Shown piece after piece: positions 23,436-33,878 of a stretch of DNA of 64,000 bases. Made by a program: the position numbers and the translations under genes. The stretch covers positions 28,566,271-28,630,270 of the forward strand of contig JAJEKV010000006.1 in assembly GCA_021234155.1 (NCBI GenBank), written 5' to 3'. Source of the DNA: Isoetes taiwanensis. Lineage: Eukaryota > Streptophyta > Lycopodiopsida > Isoetales > Isoetaceae. Each line of letters starts with the position of its first letter. The stretch's first letter is position 1. A model generated the notes under the pieces. That model was not told the origin of the DNA. It was given only the letters and a program-made list of their open reading frames with translations, and did no database searches.

Positions 23436-23834
23436 ATGGAAGATTTCTTCAAGAATCTGGATGCAAATGGCGATGGCAAGGTGAGCGTCAAGGAGCTGAG
23501 AAAACGCAAGAAATGTAAAGCCACAAGCGAGCTCTTCAAAATGGCAGACAGAGATGGAAATGGCTATTTGGACATGGAATAGTGCTATTTGGACATGGAA
23601 TAGTGCCTAGAGTTTGTCAACAAGGACGCATTCTCTGTAAGTAGGACGTAAGAGTTCGGTTTCTACATTCTAATTCTTCGATTTTATTTTGTTTGTGCTG
23701 AATAATAAGTTATTAGTGGTTCATTATAGCAGACTGAACTTGTTGTAAACATTGGCCCAAAAGCTGCAGAGACTGTGAAATCCAAAAGTGCCTGGCGGAT
23801 CTTCTTTTATCTGGCTAAGCAGCAACTGGGTTAG
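23436..23834 (+). pseudogene. EF-hand calcium-binding protein relic (two exons)
   Basis: Exon one runs from an in-frame ATG (23436) to a donor at 23637 (TTCTCT then GTAAGT). It encodes two EF-hand loops: DANGDGKVSVKE with standard positions 1,3,5,12, and DRDGNGYLDME. After the second loop comes TAG, and a 21-bp tandem duplication (23563-23604) repeats the damaged codons. The frame then continues CLEFVNKDAFS. The second exon, after the acceptor ending at 23732, reads TELVVNIGPKAAETVKSKSA, then WRIFFYLAKQQLG and a stop at 23832-23834; its phase matches exon one. In family terms this is a small calcium sensor with a C-terminal tail. The premature stop and duplication argue for a pseudogene. An upstream open frame from 23271 may hold more N-terminal coding. 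Confidence 0.7.
23563..23604 (+). repeat. 21-bp tandem duplication in the second EF-hand
   Basis: CTATTTGGACATGGAATAG begins both copies (23563 and 23584). It preserves frame but doubles the in-frame TAG. Confidence 0.9.
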
Positions 23835-23879
23835 GAATTTTTAAATCTTTGCCGGGTATTATTTTTATTCCCGTTGCAG

Positions 23880-24167
23880 CCACTGGGTTATATTACCTAG
23901 CAGAACTTGTGGAAGAGCACTGTGTTTCCACAGGGAAACTGAAACGTATTGCAATTAAGGTACTGGTAGAACTTAACAATTGCCCGTATATTTGTTTTCT
24001 TTTAATGTTCATGGGTTTCCTAACATGATTCTTATTCAGGCTGAGTTTGCAATCCATCTGCTGCTCTTTGTTGTGGATGGATTGCCATTCTTTTGCATCG
24101 CTTGTGGATTGGCAGTAAATCTTATTTATTACTGCACTTACAAGACCTTTCCATATGTCCGCCTTAG
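23880..24167 (+). CDS. TEX261/SVP26-like membrane protein, two middle exons only
   Basis: Exon 23880-23959 encodes TGLYYLAELVEEHCVST then GKLKRIAIK. The intron 23960-24039 is GT-AG. Exon 24040-24167 encodes AEFAIHLLLFVVDGLPF, a second hydrophobic stretch, then YKTFPYVRL before a donor at 24168. GLYYLAELxEE, the following transmembrane helix and TFP(Y/F) match the N-terminal third of TEX261/Erv26, an early-secretory-pathway cargo adaptor with four membrane segments. The phases join cleanly. The sequence just 5' (GCAGCC before ACTGGG) could also code A-A, matching AAGLYYLAEL, so the exon may start earlier. First and later exons were not found within several hundred bases, so the gene is partial here. 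Confidence 0.7.
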
Positions 24168-25281
24168 GTGCTCTTTAATGTTATCTTATTTAATATTTTC
24201 GGATATGTTTCTTAATACTTTATCCATGCACGATATTACCAAACTAGAATGCTTTGATCTTATGATGTTCTTCTTGGTTGCTCCTTTGGCAAGTTAAAGA
24301 TGTAGATGGTCGAGTTTGCTCGAGAAAGTCGCCTTAGGTAAAAAGAAGGATACGTGGTAATGGATGCAAAAGAGCCGCACAGTTTCTTAGCTTCTAGAGG
24401 TCGCTCTTTAACCAAGCATTTAGCGAGAGGATTGCGGATATCAATGTATTCTAGCACGGAAACGTAAAAGCGAAATGAATGTAAATCATCATGCTACGGT
24501 ACCTTATCGCCGTGCAATGGAGCCAGCAATTTTGGCTTGAGATAGATGGGAGCAGGGAGTCGCTTGGATAGATTTGTGTTTGAATGTAGTGTTCAAGAAC
24601 AAGCACGATTTTATTTAATCCAACATGTGATACCATTCCATCGCCCATGATGCTCTACGTGAATCTATGGTACGGTTGCCATATATAATTATTTTCTTGC
24701 TTTATCAAAGGTGTTGTTGCAATGTAAAGAAATTTCATGCTTGAAGTTGAAATGCTTTTACTTTTACGGCCCGAGAATCGCGGCGCTCTTGCTCCATAAT
24801 GTAGCCATACATCTTGCGTAATGTTTGATGCAAAGATTATCCTTTGGCATGTTTGATGTCCGCGCTTCATGCACTTATGCTAGATATACACGCTTGTCGA
24901 AGTTGTACTTTTGCGAAAAATTAACTATGAAATAGGTTCGTTAAGCCTATGTCTTGAAAATGCACCTCCTTTATATCTACTTTATATCTAATTTCCCATT
25001 CTATAAGGTTAAAACTTAAAAATCTCATCCTTCCTTTGAATGTCTACCATTATGGACATGTCTACGCAAGAATCAAATGCTACAAACATTATGCTATAAT
25101 ATTATAGTTTCTTAGGCTTCATATTATTGTTTTTTTTTTTTTTTGTTATATTGCTACTTATTAGATATTGCTACATGTTTTACATCCCATATTATTATTT
25201 ACAAAATATAACATCAACTCATCCAAGTGTGAAGTCACGTTGTTTGTTCTTTGCCCCGAAGGGCAAAAATTTTTTTAACCT
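24168..25281. other. No identifiable exon
   Basis: If the TEX261-like gene is live this would be intron. A T-run lies at about 25131-25144. The frames at 24260-24870 (-) carry no domain. Confidence 0.4.
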
Positions 25282-25734
25282 ATAACAAAAACCATTATAT
25301 TAAATTAAATTAAACCATTACATTAAACCATTACATTACCTTTAAATTAAATCCCCCTTCAAACCCCCTTTGGTTTGGGTGCATATTCACACGGGGTGAC
25401 GTGGGGACGTGAGAGCCCCTATAATTATGTTTTGCACGTACAAAATTAACACCATATAGTATATTACCTCAAATCTTATAGTATTTTGCAAATCTTGTTA
25501 TACAGTATAGCAAATTCCATACTTCCATACCCCACAAACGAGGAACTTTGCGTACGGTGTAGATTAAAGAATAAAGGGTGAATATGCCTATCCAACATCT
25601 CTCGTTACCCGGAGTCACCCCCCGTGTGAATATGCACCCAAACCAAAGGGGGTTTGAAGGGGGATTTAATTTAAAGGTAATGTAATGGTTTAATGTAATG
25701 GTTTAATTTAATTTAATATAATGGTTTTTGTTAT
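25282..25734. mobile_element. Foldback element with about 120-bp near-identical arms
   Basis: Left arm 25282-25400 and right arm 25614-25734 are inverted copies with very few differences, including TTAAATCCCCCTTCAAACC and TTTGGTTTGGGTGCATATTC. The 213-bp centre is unrelated AT-rich DNA without coding. A partial diverged relative lies at about 28436-28560. No clear target duplication was found, so superfamily is open. Confidence 0.8.
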
Positions 25735-26107
25735 GGTTTTTTGTTTTTTAATTTAATATAATGGTTTCAAGCATTGCATATAATTTTTGCTATGCGTCAG
25801 CAATGCTTTGAGTGATGATAACATTTCATATATTGTTATGTTACATTCCTTGCTAGCAACTCTAACCTCAAGTTAAAAGTTGAGGATGAATATTCTTCCC
25901 TTGCAAGACCACTTTTTATTGGAGAAATAGCTATTTGGCTAGTTAATTTATTTTCTACTTCATTACATACCTTTCTATAAAATCTTAGATTAAATTCTAC
26001 ACATTTTGTACATATTTTTATAGAAAAAATAGATGCATGGGAAAGAATTTTGTGGCAAACTAACAAACCTGGTAAATATTGTCGTGTTTGAACCATGCTA
26101 AAGTTAT
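25735..26107. other. No identifiable gene
   Basis: AT-rich filler between the foldback element and the LINE tail. Confidence 0.4.
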
Positions 26108-26170
26108 AAAATAGAATAGAATAGATTTTTTACTGCCCACGAAGATCAAGAGGCCATAGGACCCATTGTA
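26108..26170 (-). mobile_element. LINE 3' terminus copy A
   Basis: An (AATAG)n tract is followed by GATTTTTTACTGCCCACG and then AGGCCATAGGACCCA, matching the terminus of the 33-38 kb LINE. Read on the minus strand this is a LINE 3' end with a microsatellite tail; the element is strongly 5'-truncated. Confidence 0.6.
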
Positions 26171-26178
26171 TTTTGATA

Positions 26179-26277
26179 CGTGCCACCAAGAGGTGGTTTC
26201 CAGCTGGAAACCGGCTGGCGCCGCCGTCACTCGCGGCGCGAGTAGTTTCCAGTTGGAAACCACCAATTGGTGGCACG
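26179..26277. repeat. 33-bp inverted repeat made of smaller palindromes
   Basis: Arms 26179-26211 and 26245-26277 are inverted copies with about four mismatches around a 33-bp GC-rich centre. The left arm contains GTTTCCAGCTGGAAAC, a perfect 16-bp palindrome; the right arm contains CCACCAATTGGTGG, a perfect 14-bp palindrome. The whole can form a cruciform or a cloverleaf. Confidence 0.85.
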
Positions 26278-26289
26278 TTGCCAAATGTA

Positions 26290-26839
26290 AGCCACAGGTG
26301 CCCTATGATTTCCGGACGCGTGTCAAATCCTCCATGTCAGCATCCCTGTTTTGTGAATTCTGGCGGCGATGGTCTGCAGCGTTGGCCTTGGCTTAAAATC
26401 GGTAAATGAAAAATTACCAAGAAATAAAAATACATGAAAAAAAACAGAAATCATAGGGTACCCATGGTTTACTAATACAACCATTAATACTAATGTTAAA
26501 AATTGTGGAAAAAACTTTTCTAGTGCCAAGTCCCATGAAATATACCATGAACGTACTATGGGTATGCCGCAGTGTGAATAAAACATTGGTCAATATTTAC
26601 CAAGGCAAATTAGACCATCGTCAAACTAGAGTTGATTGGTGAGGAAGTTTCCAAATGGGCATTCAAGGAAGTTTCCTGACACATGTAAAGAAAAAATCTA
26701 AAAGCGATGGGATTGGGATTACGTTAAGTTAAGTAAGGAATCTCAGATGGGAAAGAGATATTTTACGAGAAATCATATTTTTTCAGAAGATAAGAAGATA
26801 AGGTAAGGTTATCGGACTAGCTAAGGCTGATAACCAAAA
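26290..26839. other. No identifiable gene
   Basis: Nothing is supported beyond short frames that overlap the inverted repeat. Confidence 0.4.
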
Positions 26840-26859
26840 ATGCATAATAGGGCTCTACG

Positions 26860-27420
26860 TCCCGAGGCGGATATCCGGCACGTAAAGTCGAGGCGGCTAA
26901 GGCGAAGGCCGTGCCGAGGCCCTTACGTGCGGATATCCGCCGAGGACGAGAGCCGAGGTCATGCATTTTGGACACGTCAGACGAGGCCCGTTAGGGCCGA
27001 AGTCAGATCGTGTTTGATAATCGCCGGAGGCCCGCGAGGGCAAACAATCAAAGTTGTGACGTCGCCAACGACGTCCGGATATAGCCGCCTTTATCGGGCT
27101 TTGGACCTAAAAATTATCACTTTTTTTTTCCTTTTCGCGTCGACATTTGTTGCCCCCGTTTTTTAGGTTTTGAAGGAGGCGCGGCAATGGCGATGGCCAT
27201 GGCCGGCCAGCCAGAGACGCAAAGATTGGCGATGGCGGTAAGAGGTCGATGGCGGCGCCCGGAAAGAGCAACAAATGGCCCCGGCCGTGGCATAGAGTTA
27301 GATCATTAGTTTTGAAGACGGTTTTAGTTTAGATCATCTGTTTTAGTTTAGATCATCAGCTGTTTTAAGGGCGATGGCGACCGTAAGCAGGAGCAAGAGT
27401 GGCGCTGCTACAGGCCATGG
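26860..27420. other. CpG-rich island with inverted GCGGATATCC motifs
   Basis: This block is far richer in G+C and CpG than its flanks. GGCGGATATCCGGCACG (about 26867) pairs with CGTGCGGATATCCGCC (about 26926-26941). A + strand frame at 26840-27166 is basic and Arg-rich but unrecognised, likely a by-product of composition. A repeat element remnant is more likely than a gene. Confidence 0.45.
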
Positions 27421-27529
27421 CATGGATTTAGAGCATCCATCCTTCAATCTTGGCTTTGAAGACTGTGTTGCTTAAATGAAATCTTGTGGCAACTTTAGTT
27501 TCAATGAAAATTTACATCGATATCGCACC

Positions 27530-27625
27530 AAGATCGATAATTAATTATCGATCGAGGAGGTATCGATAATTAATTATCGGACACCTCCAAGATCTTGATA
27601 ATTAATTATTAGTACACCTCCAATG
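27530..27625. repeat. Three tandem copies of an ATAATTAATTAT palindrome
   Basis: ATCGATAATTAATTATCGAT at about 27533 is a perfect 20-bp palindrome. It recurs with small changes about 30 and 60 bp downstream, within units that also share CACCTCCAAGATC. Confidence 0.85.
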
Positions 27626-27719
27626 AGGATAAGCAAAAAAAAATTACACTCCCATTACATACAAGAGTCCGATAAGGATGAGAAACAAAATCAGAATCAA
27701 TCAATTCAAGTGTACGAGT

Positions 27720-28435
27720 GAAGAGAAATTAAAAACACGATTAGGCCATGCAAGAAAAGGGACGTGTCAAGAAGTGGGGAAAGGACCAGAAAACAAATGA
27801 TGGGGCAAACGAAAGGGAGACACAAGGGAAGCCAAGCGCAAATAAAGACGGGAACCTTTTGGAGGGGCAATGATGAAAAGGGAGGAAATTGGGGGGAGCG
27901 TGGGGGGGGATTTTTGGGCGAGTGCGCAAATGATGGCCCACACGGGAGGGGGCTTGATTTGATGCTCCATCTTTTCTTTGGTTGTTGGTAAAAAAAAAAA
28001 AAAAAAAAAAGGGGCGGTTAGGTTCGGTTGGGATTGTTACTCCAAACTACCCCCCTTTCTTTGGGATAATGTGGACCGAATCTTAGACCCTTTGTCCCGC
28101 CGATTAGCCAAACTTCTCTTTCATTTAGACACCTGCTAAATCTCGCTTCAAGATCCCTTCTGCAGTCTGCACCTCTTTTGACTAGTCTTCTTCCATCCAA
28201 TATTGCTCTTCGCTTTCTTCCTTTCTCGCTTCTTATACATTGTTTTCCAGCCATTGCATGTATTTGCCATTAGCATCCCCATCTTTTCCTACCCGTCATG
28301 TTGTATGTTGTATGGTATCAATGTTGCATTGTCACCCGATTGCAGTAGCCGGGGATTCGATCACTAGACAATATCCAATGCACCTCTTCCCAACACCTTC
28401 GATCATTACACAATATTCACATCGTTCAACGCTTT
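27720..28435. other. Unassigned block with a 22-base A tract
   Basis: An A22 run lies at about 27989-28010 between purine-rich sequence and the block 28011-28435. Frames on both strands overlap and none is recognised. The A tract might mark a retroposed copy but no target duplication was seen. Confidence 0.35.
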
Positions 28436-28560
28436 AAAATTAAATCCCCCCGAAACCCCCTTTGATTTGGGTGTATATTCATACGGGGTGATTCCGAGTT
28501 TCGAGAGCTGTTGCATGCGCATATTTGCAAGTTATTCTTCAATCTACACCGTAGATAGCA
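28436..28560. mobile_element. Partial relative of the foldback element
   Basis: AAATTAAATCCCCCCGAAACC, a near match of the 25.3-kb arm with CCCCCTTTGATTTGGG and ATTCATACGGGGTGA, is present once here. A little further in it shares ATCTACACCGTA with the centre of the 25.3-kb element, so this is a diverged copy lacking the second arm. Confidence 0.65.
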
Positions 28561-29467
28561 TTCTTCTATTCTCATACAAGTTTACGTATACTATAAAACA
28601 AGGCTTGCAAAATAATAACAGAATTTAAAAAAAAATGCTACCTGCATGCATGGATTGTGGGCTCCAATACAAACTATAATGGGTTGAATAGTTTGCAGCA
28701 TTTGGCGTGACCATAAACTTCTCATGGACATGAATCTCTTTTAGAAAACCCCGTTACTACCCTAAGACTAACTTTGCCATTTCCAATTTCCACTTGAAGA
28801 CCCATGGTGTTTTAATGTTCCAACTAAAGAACCATGGATCAGTGCAGTGGACGGTAATATTGCAGTTACAATATATTAATACAAGCACAGTCCTTATACA
28901 TTTACTAGGAGACCTCCTTCGCTACTATCACCGGCAGCATTACAACAGCACTAGGTTCATTGAAGCATATGAACTAATGACATAAGGCACCCCTCATGTC
29001 CTGATTTGATGGTATAAATCTTAGTTAAGGCCATTAAAAGACTCGTGGATATACAAATCTAATCCGTCTCAGCTGGAAGTCAAAAGCAACAAAATACATA
29101 CCTTTGCCGACCTATGTTGTTTTGCAAGAGGTCTTCCCAGTTGACGACCTAGCCTCCTTACCCCTCATGGAAGCCAATCAAAATAGAGATTTTCCATTTG
29201 AGGATTAAATTCTTGCCCCTCCTCCCTCTTCTCAAGTTCAAGGGAAAAGAGAGGAGGCTCGAACTTTGCATGCGTAAGGAAAAAAAAAAAAAAAAAAAAA
29301 AAAGGGGGTGGGAGGAGAAGAAAAAATGAAGAGGGTAGACTATTAGAACATTGATTTTTCATAAAAATACAACGCACAATCTAGAAGTACGGATTAGTAG
29401 AGCTCTTGCAATGAGATCACCAAATCGTATAAAAACACATAAAAAAATTTAAAAATACAAAAGAATA
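28561..29467. other. No identifiable gene
   Basis: AT-rich DNA with an A-run of about 25 bases near 29280-29304. Confidence 0.4.
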
Positions 29468-29520
29468 TAGAATAGAATAGAATAGAATAGAATAGAATAG
29501 TTTTTTGACCGTCCACCTGT
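29468..29520 (-). mobile_element. LINE 3' terminus copy B
   Basis: Six to seven AGAAT units are followed by GTTTTTTGACCGTCCACC, matching the first 17 bp of the LINE terminus. Similarity stops soon after, so the copy is very short or diverged. Confidence 0.5.
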
Positions 29521-29889
29521 TATTATGCTAGATATTCCACAATAGAAATATTTATGTTGTGCCAATGTAACTAATACTCCATCTTGTCTTTATAACCTTT
29601 TTGTTGGAGGTGAAGATCAACCAGTCAGCACGCACCATGCCAGCCACTTGGCAGCAACTGATTGAACAGACAATGCAAGATATTTAAGCCCACCTATGCT
29701 AAGCGAGGTCCTCGCTCCCATTTCATGCAAGATGACTTAGGTTGATCTAGGGTTCAAGATGTTTGCTACCTATCAAAACGTGCAGTCGCTCAAATTCTAT
29801 TCCCATTTCATCTCATGTTCCCATTGGATTTTCTTGGGACCAAAGCTAAATTGTTGTGGCAGACCCGCCATATTCTGGATCGAAGTACC

Positions 29890-30000
29890 ATACTTCATCT
29901 CTACATGTACGCTCATTGGGGCCCACTTCGTTTGAAAGGATACCACACTTCCTGTCTTCATGTATGCTCATTGGAATCCACTTTGTTTGCAAGGGTACTA
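29890..30000. repeat. Diverged 55-bp tandem duplication
   Basis: ATGTACGCTCATTGGGGCCC at 29905 and ATGTATGCTCATTGGAATCC at 29960 anchor two copies. Confidence 0.7.
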
Positions 30001-30349
30001 TCACGTTGTTTTGCATGGACTACTTGGCTAGTGGAGGGGATTGAGCAACACCATGTCCCTGAGAAGCTAGTACAACCAACTTGGTGACCTAATGCACCAA
30101 CAAAGCTATCAATGCAAGACAAGTTCATTGACCTTATAGTAGGGTTGATATCTAGTACCCTAACAAAATATTTGTCAAATCTACTGCTTCCATTCACTAC
30201 AAAGGTACTAGCAATGGTGGAATAAAAAATCCTATTGATCTTTGAATTACATGGCTCAATAGACTCCATGTCGTTATTAGATGTCCATCTCTCTTCGAAA
30301 CAAGGGATGGGAACAATCACTCATCCATACACTTCTTTGACTAAGCACT

Positions 30350-30820
30350 CGACATGCAAAGACTAAGAATGCAATATAACTTGGTCAAGAGGGCTATATT
30401 AATAATACTTAGAGGCGCCACAGGACAGGTTGTATGTTCTACAGCGTGGAAGTCATCTCAAGGGCACAACTTCTCAGTGCAAGGAGAACATACCCATGCA
30501 CAGTTAACCAGGCGATGTGAGGAGTTGTGCAAGGTGCGAGAGGCTAGGCTCCAGAAGAAGTGGGCAGTCTATAGGGGAGGCGTGGCTCTTATTTGTGATC
30601 AATGGCCTCAGAACACTGGTTGGATTATGTTTAGAACCCTCTTTTCTTGTTCTTGTTTTCTTCTTGCCTCTTTTTTTGCCACATATTTTTTGTGGGGTTT
30701 TACCTCTAGTTTCTTGTGGACTTAGGCCCTTTGTTGGCTTGTTTCCCCGTGCATGTACCGTTCCATAACCCACTTCGGTTCCCATGAATGTAGAAGATTA
30801 ATCTATCTATCTATCTATAT
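30350..30820 (+). mobile_element. Possible LINE 3' end with TCTA tail
   Basis: A + strand frame (30354-30725) leads into T-rich sequence with TTTCTTGTGGACTTAGGCCC and ends in a (TCTA)n tract at 30802-30818. The T-rich untranslated end and microsatellite tail resemble plant L1-type LINE termini, but no reverse transcriptase motif is present, so this is tentative. Confidence 0.3.
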
Positions 30821-31365
30821 CATAACATATATAAGGTTTTTAGGATGAGGGGTTTTATACATACCCCCATCTATGCATGCCCATGGATGGGCCTGCTAAT
30901 CAACCATCCGACAAAAGTAGTGGTACAGATAGAGCCATCTCATGATGTGTCATGCATGGGCCATGCCACACATCTCTAAACTGTTGGATCGAGAGGGGTA
31001 GGCAAAAACCTGGCCATTGAGCATATCTAGGATAGTATTAGGAAGGTGCAGGATTTGGGGCTTTATATCTAAGCCATTGGTAAATTAGGGCTTTTATCTT
31101 GGTCATCCATTTAAAGAGGATTAATTTTTAATGCCAAGTTGATAGCATCGATCCGAGCCATCGGATCGCCATTCTGGGAAGGGACGAGCTACTATATAAG
31201 GCCATTTCCTCTTTCGGACCGGTTATCGGCGTCTTCTCCACGCTGACTCTTCTTCTATTCTTGCTTCCCTCCCTTCCCGCTTTTCTTTGCGTGGGGCATG
31301 AGTTTGCTTTTCTCTCACCATTCACGGGTGTTTTTTAAGGGTTCTTTGTGTTGCTTGCAGGTTTC
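30821..31365 (+). promoter_or_regulatory. Promoter-like segment
   Basis: CTACTATATAAGG (about 31190-31202) is a good TATA box followed by a pyrimidine-rich leader with CTTCTTCTATTCTTGC. No protein-coding unit could be tied to it. Exon-like open segments downstream (for example ATGGAAAACTATACTCCTCG near 32121) are unrecognised. Confidence 0.3.
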
Positions 31366-31533
31366 CGCCGTCTTCTGGGGTCCTGCTATATTTGTGTTCG
31401 CCATCAATCCACCTCCTTCTGTTCTCCACGCAACACATTCAAAGGATTCCACCGCCTTCGGGGTCACCGCTTTATATTTGTGTTCGCCATCAACCCATCT
31501 CCTTCGGTTTTCCAGGCAACACATTCAAGGTTG
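31366..31533. repeat. Tandem duplication of about 84 bp
   Basis: TATATTTGTGTTCGCCATCA occurs in both copies (about 31387 and 31472), with CAACACATTCAAGG at the end of each unit. Confidence 0.8.
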
Positions 31534-32910
31534 TTGGCGACCATTTCTCATTAGGGTTTTCCTCGAAAACCCGAAAGGGCGGGGTGAGAAGTTGTCGCCA
31601 TTATCCTTCTATATTGCATGCGCACATTTCTTTTTACGAGGTAGTCCGATATTGTTTCTATGGTCGGCTACCCATCTCTATTCTTCAACACATTGTATAC
31701 TGCTGCTGTGATGAATGACAAGCCTATCTATCGGCCGGTTTTGTGTCTCTTGCGAGTCCCTTCCCAGAATGAGGTGGAAATGCATATCTATATTACGTAG
31801 CCACGTTTATTATAACTCGTGATTTTGGCAAGCAAACTTTATCATCAGCTTCTCTTCCTTCTTCCCCTACATCGGATCTGCCATTCTGCCCATCTCCATT
31901 GCCTTTTTCAATTTTCCCCCTTCAATTTGACCCCAAAATTGGCCTATCCAACTTCGGTTTGGCCTTCTCTCTGTCACCTGTTCTGCACTATGTTTGAAGC
32001 ATTTCTTTGTAGTGTTGCAAATCCTGGCAACCTCTTACTTGAATCTAGTTGTAGTGCGTCCTACAGCTTTCTGAGGTGCTTGGTACATATTTGTGGTTCA
32101 ATATTGATTTTGTTGAAGAAAATGGAAAACTATACTCCTCGTATCTGTAATGGCATTTCTCAAGGATTTTTAGACCAGGCGGGAGGGAATTCTCAAGGCC
32201 CTTACTACAGGTAGCGCCTTACATTACCAGTTGTTTGAGTTTTTATTCATGGGTCCTGGTCGTCTTCGTAATCTTCGTAATCCTTTTGCCTGTCTTTTTG
32301 CATGCAACTTATTTATTGGGTTTTGTTTTTGAACAGATGTGGGGGCCTGTTGCAAAAAATGTGAACCAGGTCAACTCCAACTTAGATGTTTTTTTAGTGG
32401 GTGGAGCTATGCATAGAATCATGCTTGATCATTCCCTCTCTTCTTCCAAGGCATTGTGTTGAGGATTTTGTATTGCGACACCAGATGTATACTAGGTAAA
32501 GCAATCATTACTCTTTTCTTTCCAGAGTTAGAGTTCAATGCTTCGGCCATGAATTACGATTTGCATCCCTAGTTTGACTCCAATTGTTATTCATCTTTAT
32601 TTTGCAGCAAGGGTTTGACAGAATCGAGAATTGACATTCCACTGTGCATTTTTCAGGTAGAGGTAAAATGCCTCATCCTTCTACCAAGTATGCATTGTTA
32701 CAAAAACATCGTTCAATTGGTTCTACGTCCATTTTTGCAGCAGGTCATTTGTGATTTAGGGTTCTTAGAAGGATTTCAATACCTCAACTTATTTATTGAG
32801 GCGTCTACTACAATAACCGTTGCTGCGTGGATAATGACGTATACTGGATTTAGGGTTGCATTATCTGTTATTCTTCTATTGTTCCTTTTACATTTTAGTT
32901 GCTGAAAAAT

Positions 32911-32977
32911 AGAATGAGAATGAGAATGAGAATGAGAATGAGAATGAGAATGAGAATGAGAATGAGAATGAGAATGA
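32911..32977 (-). repeat. (GAATGA)n microsatellite tail of the LINE
   Basis: About eleven hexanucleotide units directly precede GATTTTTTATCGTCCACTG, the terminal sequence shared with the copies at 26.1, 29.5 and 41.2 kb. Confidence 0.85.
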
Positions 32978-33878
32978 TTTTTTATCGTCCACTGAGGCCA
33001 ATCGGCCTATGGGACCCATAAGGGCCTTGACAAACTTATTACTTGTCGGGTTAAAAAAACCCCCAATGGTTTTCGAGGGAAAACCGCGGCGCGATAATAA
33101 GAATGCCGTCAAACTGTACAAGTATACATCAATGTATATATACATGTCAAGTGTGTGCCCGAGGACATAGCTGATCTCACATGTCCATAACCTCCTGAAG
33201 ATATGATCCGGCTGCCGATGCGGATCGCGTGCTCAATGTCACATGTAACGGCTGGCGGGCCCCACCAAATTCGCGTATCGTGTCGAATTTGATCATATCT
33301 TTGGGCAACTTTGAAGGGTATGAGATTCATCCTCAATGACTCCCATTTGGCGGCATTGATGAGCACGCCCCGGCGTGGCTCACCAATCCATCTGCCCGCC
33401 TCAATTCAAGATGATGTGCCCCGCGCGAATGGAGGCAATGAGTTTGGCGCCTTTTCATGGGCAAGTGGGTACGCAGTAGCATTGCGGGCCTCGTTCCAAT
33501 GTGGGATTTATGTGGCGTTTGGTAGTGTCTTTGTCTTGACTGTTCAAGGGCATTGGCATCCCAAAGCTTCTTTGAGGAAGCAAGCGTCAAGATATTGCCT
33601 CAAGCTATGGCGATCGCGCTCTGTTTGCACATGTATGCACTGTGCTCTGCACATTCCATCTAGCCAACCATTGAGCTCTCTTTTTCCCTCCAGCGGCCTT
33701 GAGGCCCTGGCGGCTCCATTGCCATGATATAAGCTAGTTTAGGGAGACGAGCATCGTCCATATTGGCCACCTTCAAAATAGACAATGTGACGATCAAGGG
33801 CCCTCAAAAGAGGCAAGAATCCTGCCTCCTATAGTAGAATTTGATATGGGACTGTGGACTTCACCCCTAGTGCTCGTA
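32978..33878 (-). other. LINE 3' region
   Basis: It contains the conserved terminus CCAATCGGCCTATGGG, a hairpin-prone stretch (GGTTTTCGAGGGAAAACC near 33067), and a decaying C-terminal coding region (33333-33727) in more than one frame. Confidence 0.6.

Noticed and set aside
25131-25144. Poly-T run as a Pol III terminator or a minus-strand poly-A tail
   Set aside because: No Pol III gene or retrocopy features were found next to it.
27720-28010. Second retrocopy ending in the A22 tract
   Set aside because: No flanking target duplication, no polyadenylation signal close to the tract and no recognised coding sequence.
30821-32900. A multi-exon gene downstream of the TATA box near 31192
   Set aside because: Exon-like pieces with AG/GT borders occur, but none encodes a recognisable or phase-consistent protein, so I list only the promoter-like site.
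33311-33727. 138-codon + strand frame inside the LINE
   Set aside because: It is the antisense shadow of the decaying LINE C-terminal region, which reads better on the minus strand.
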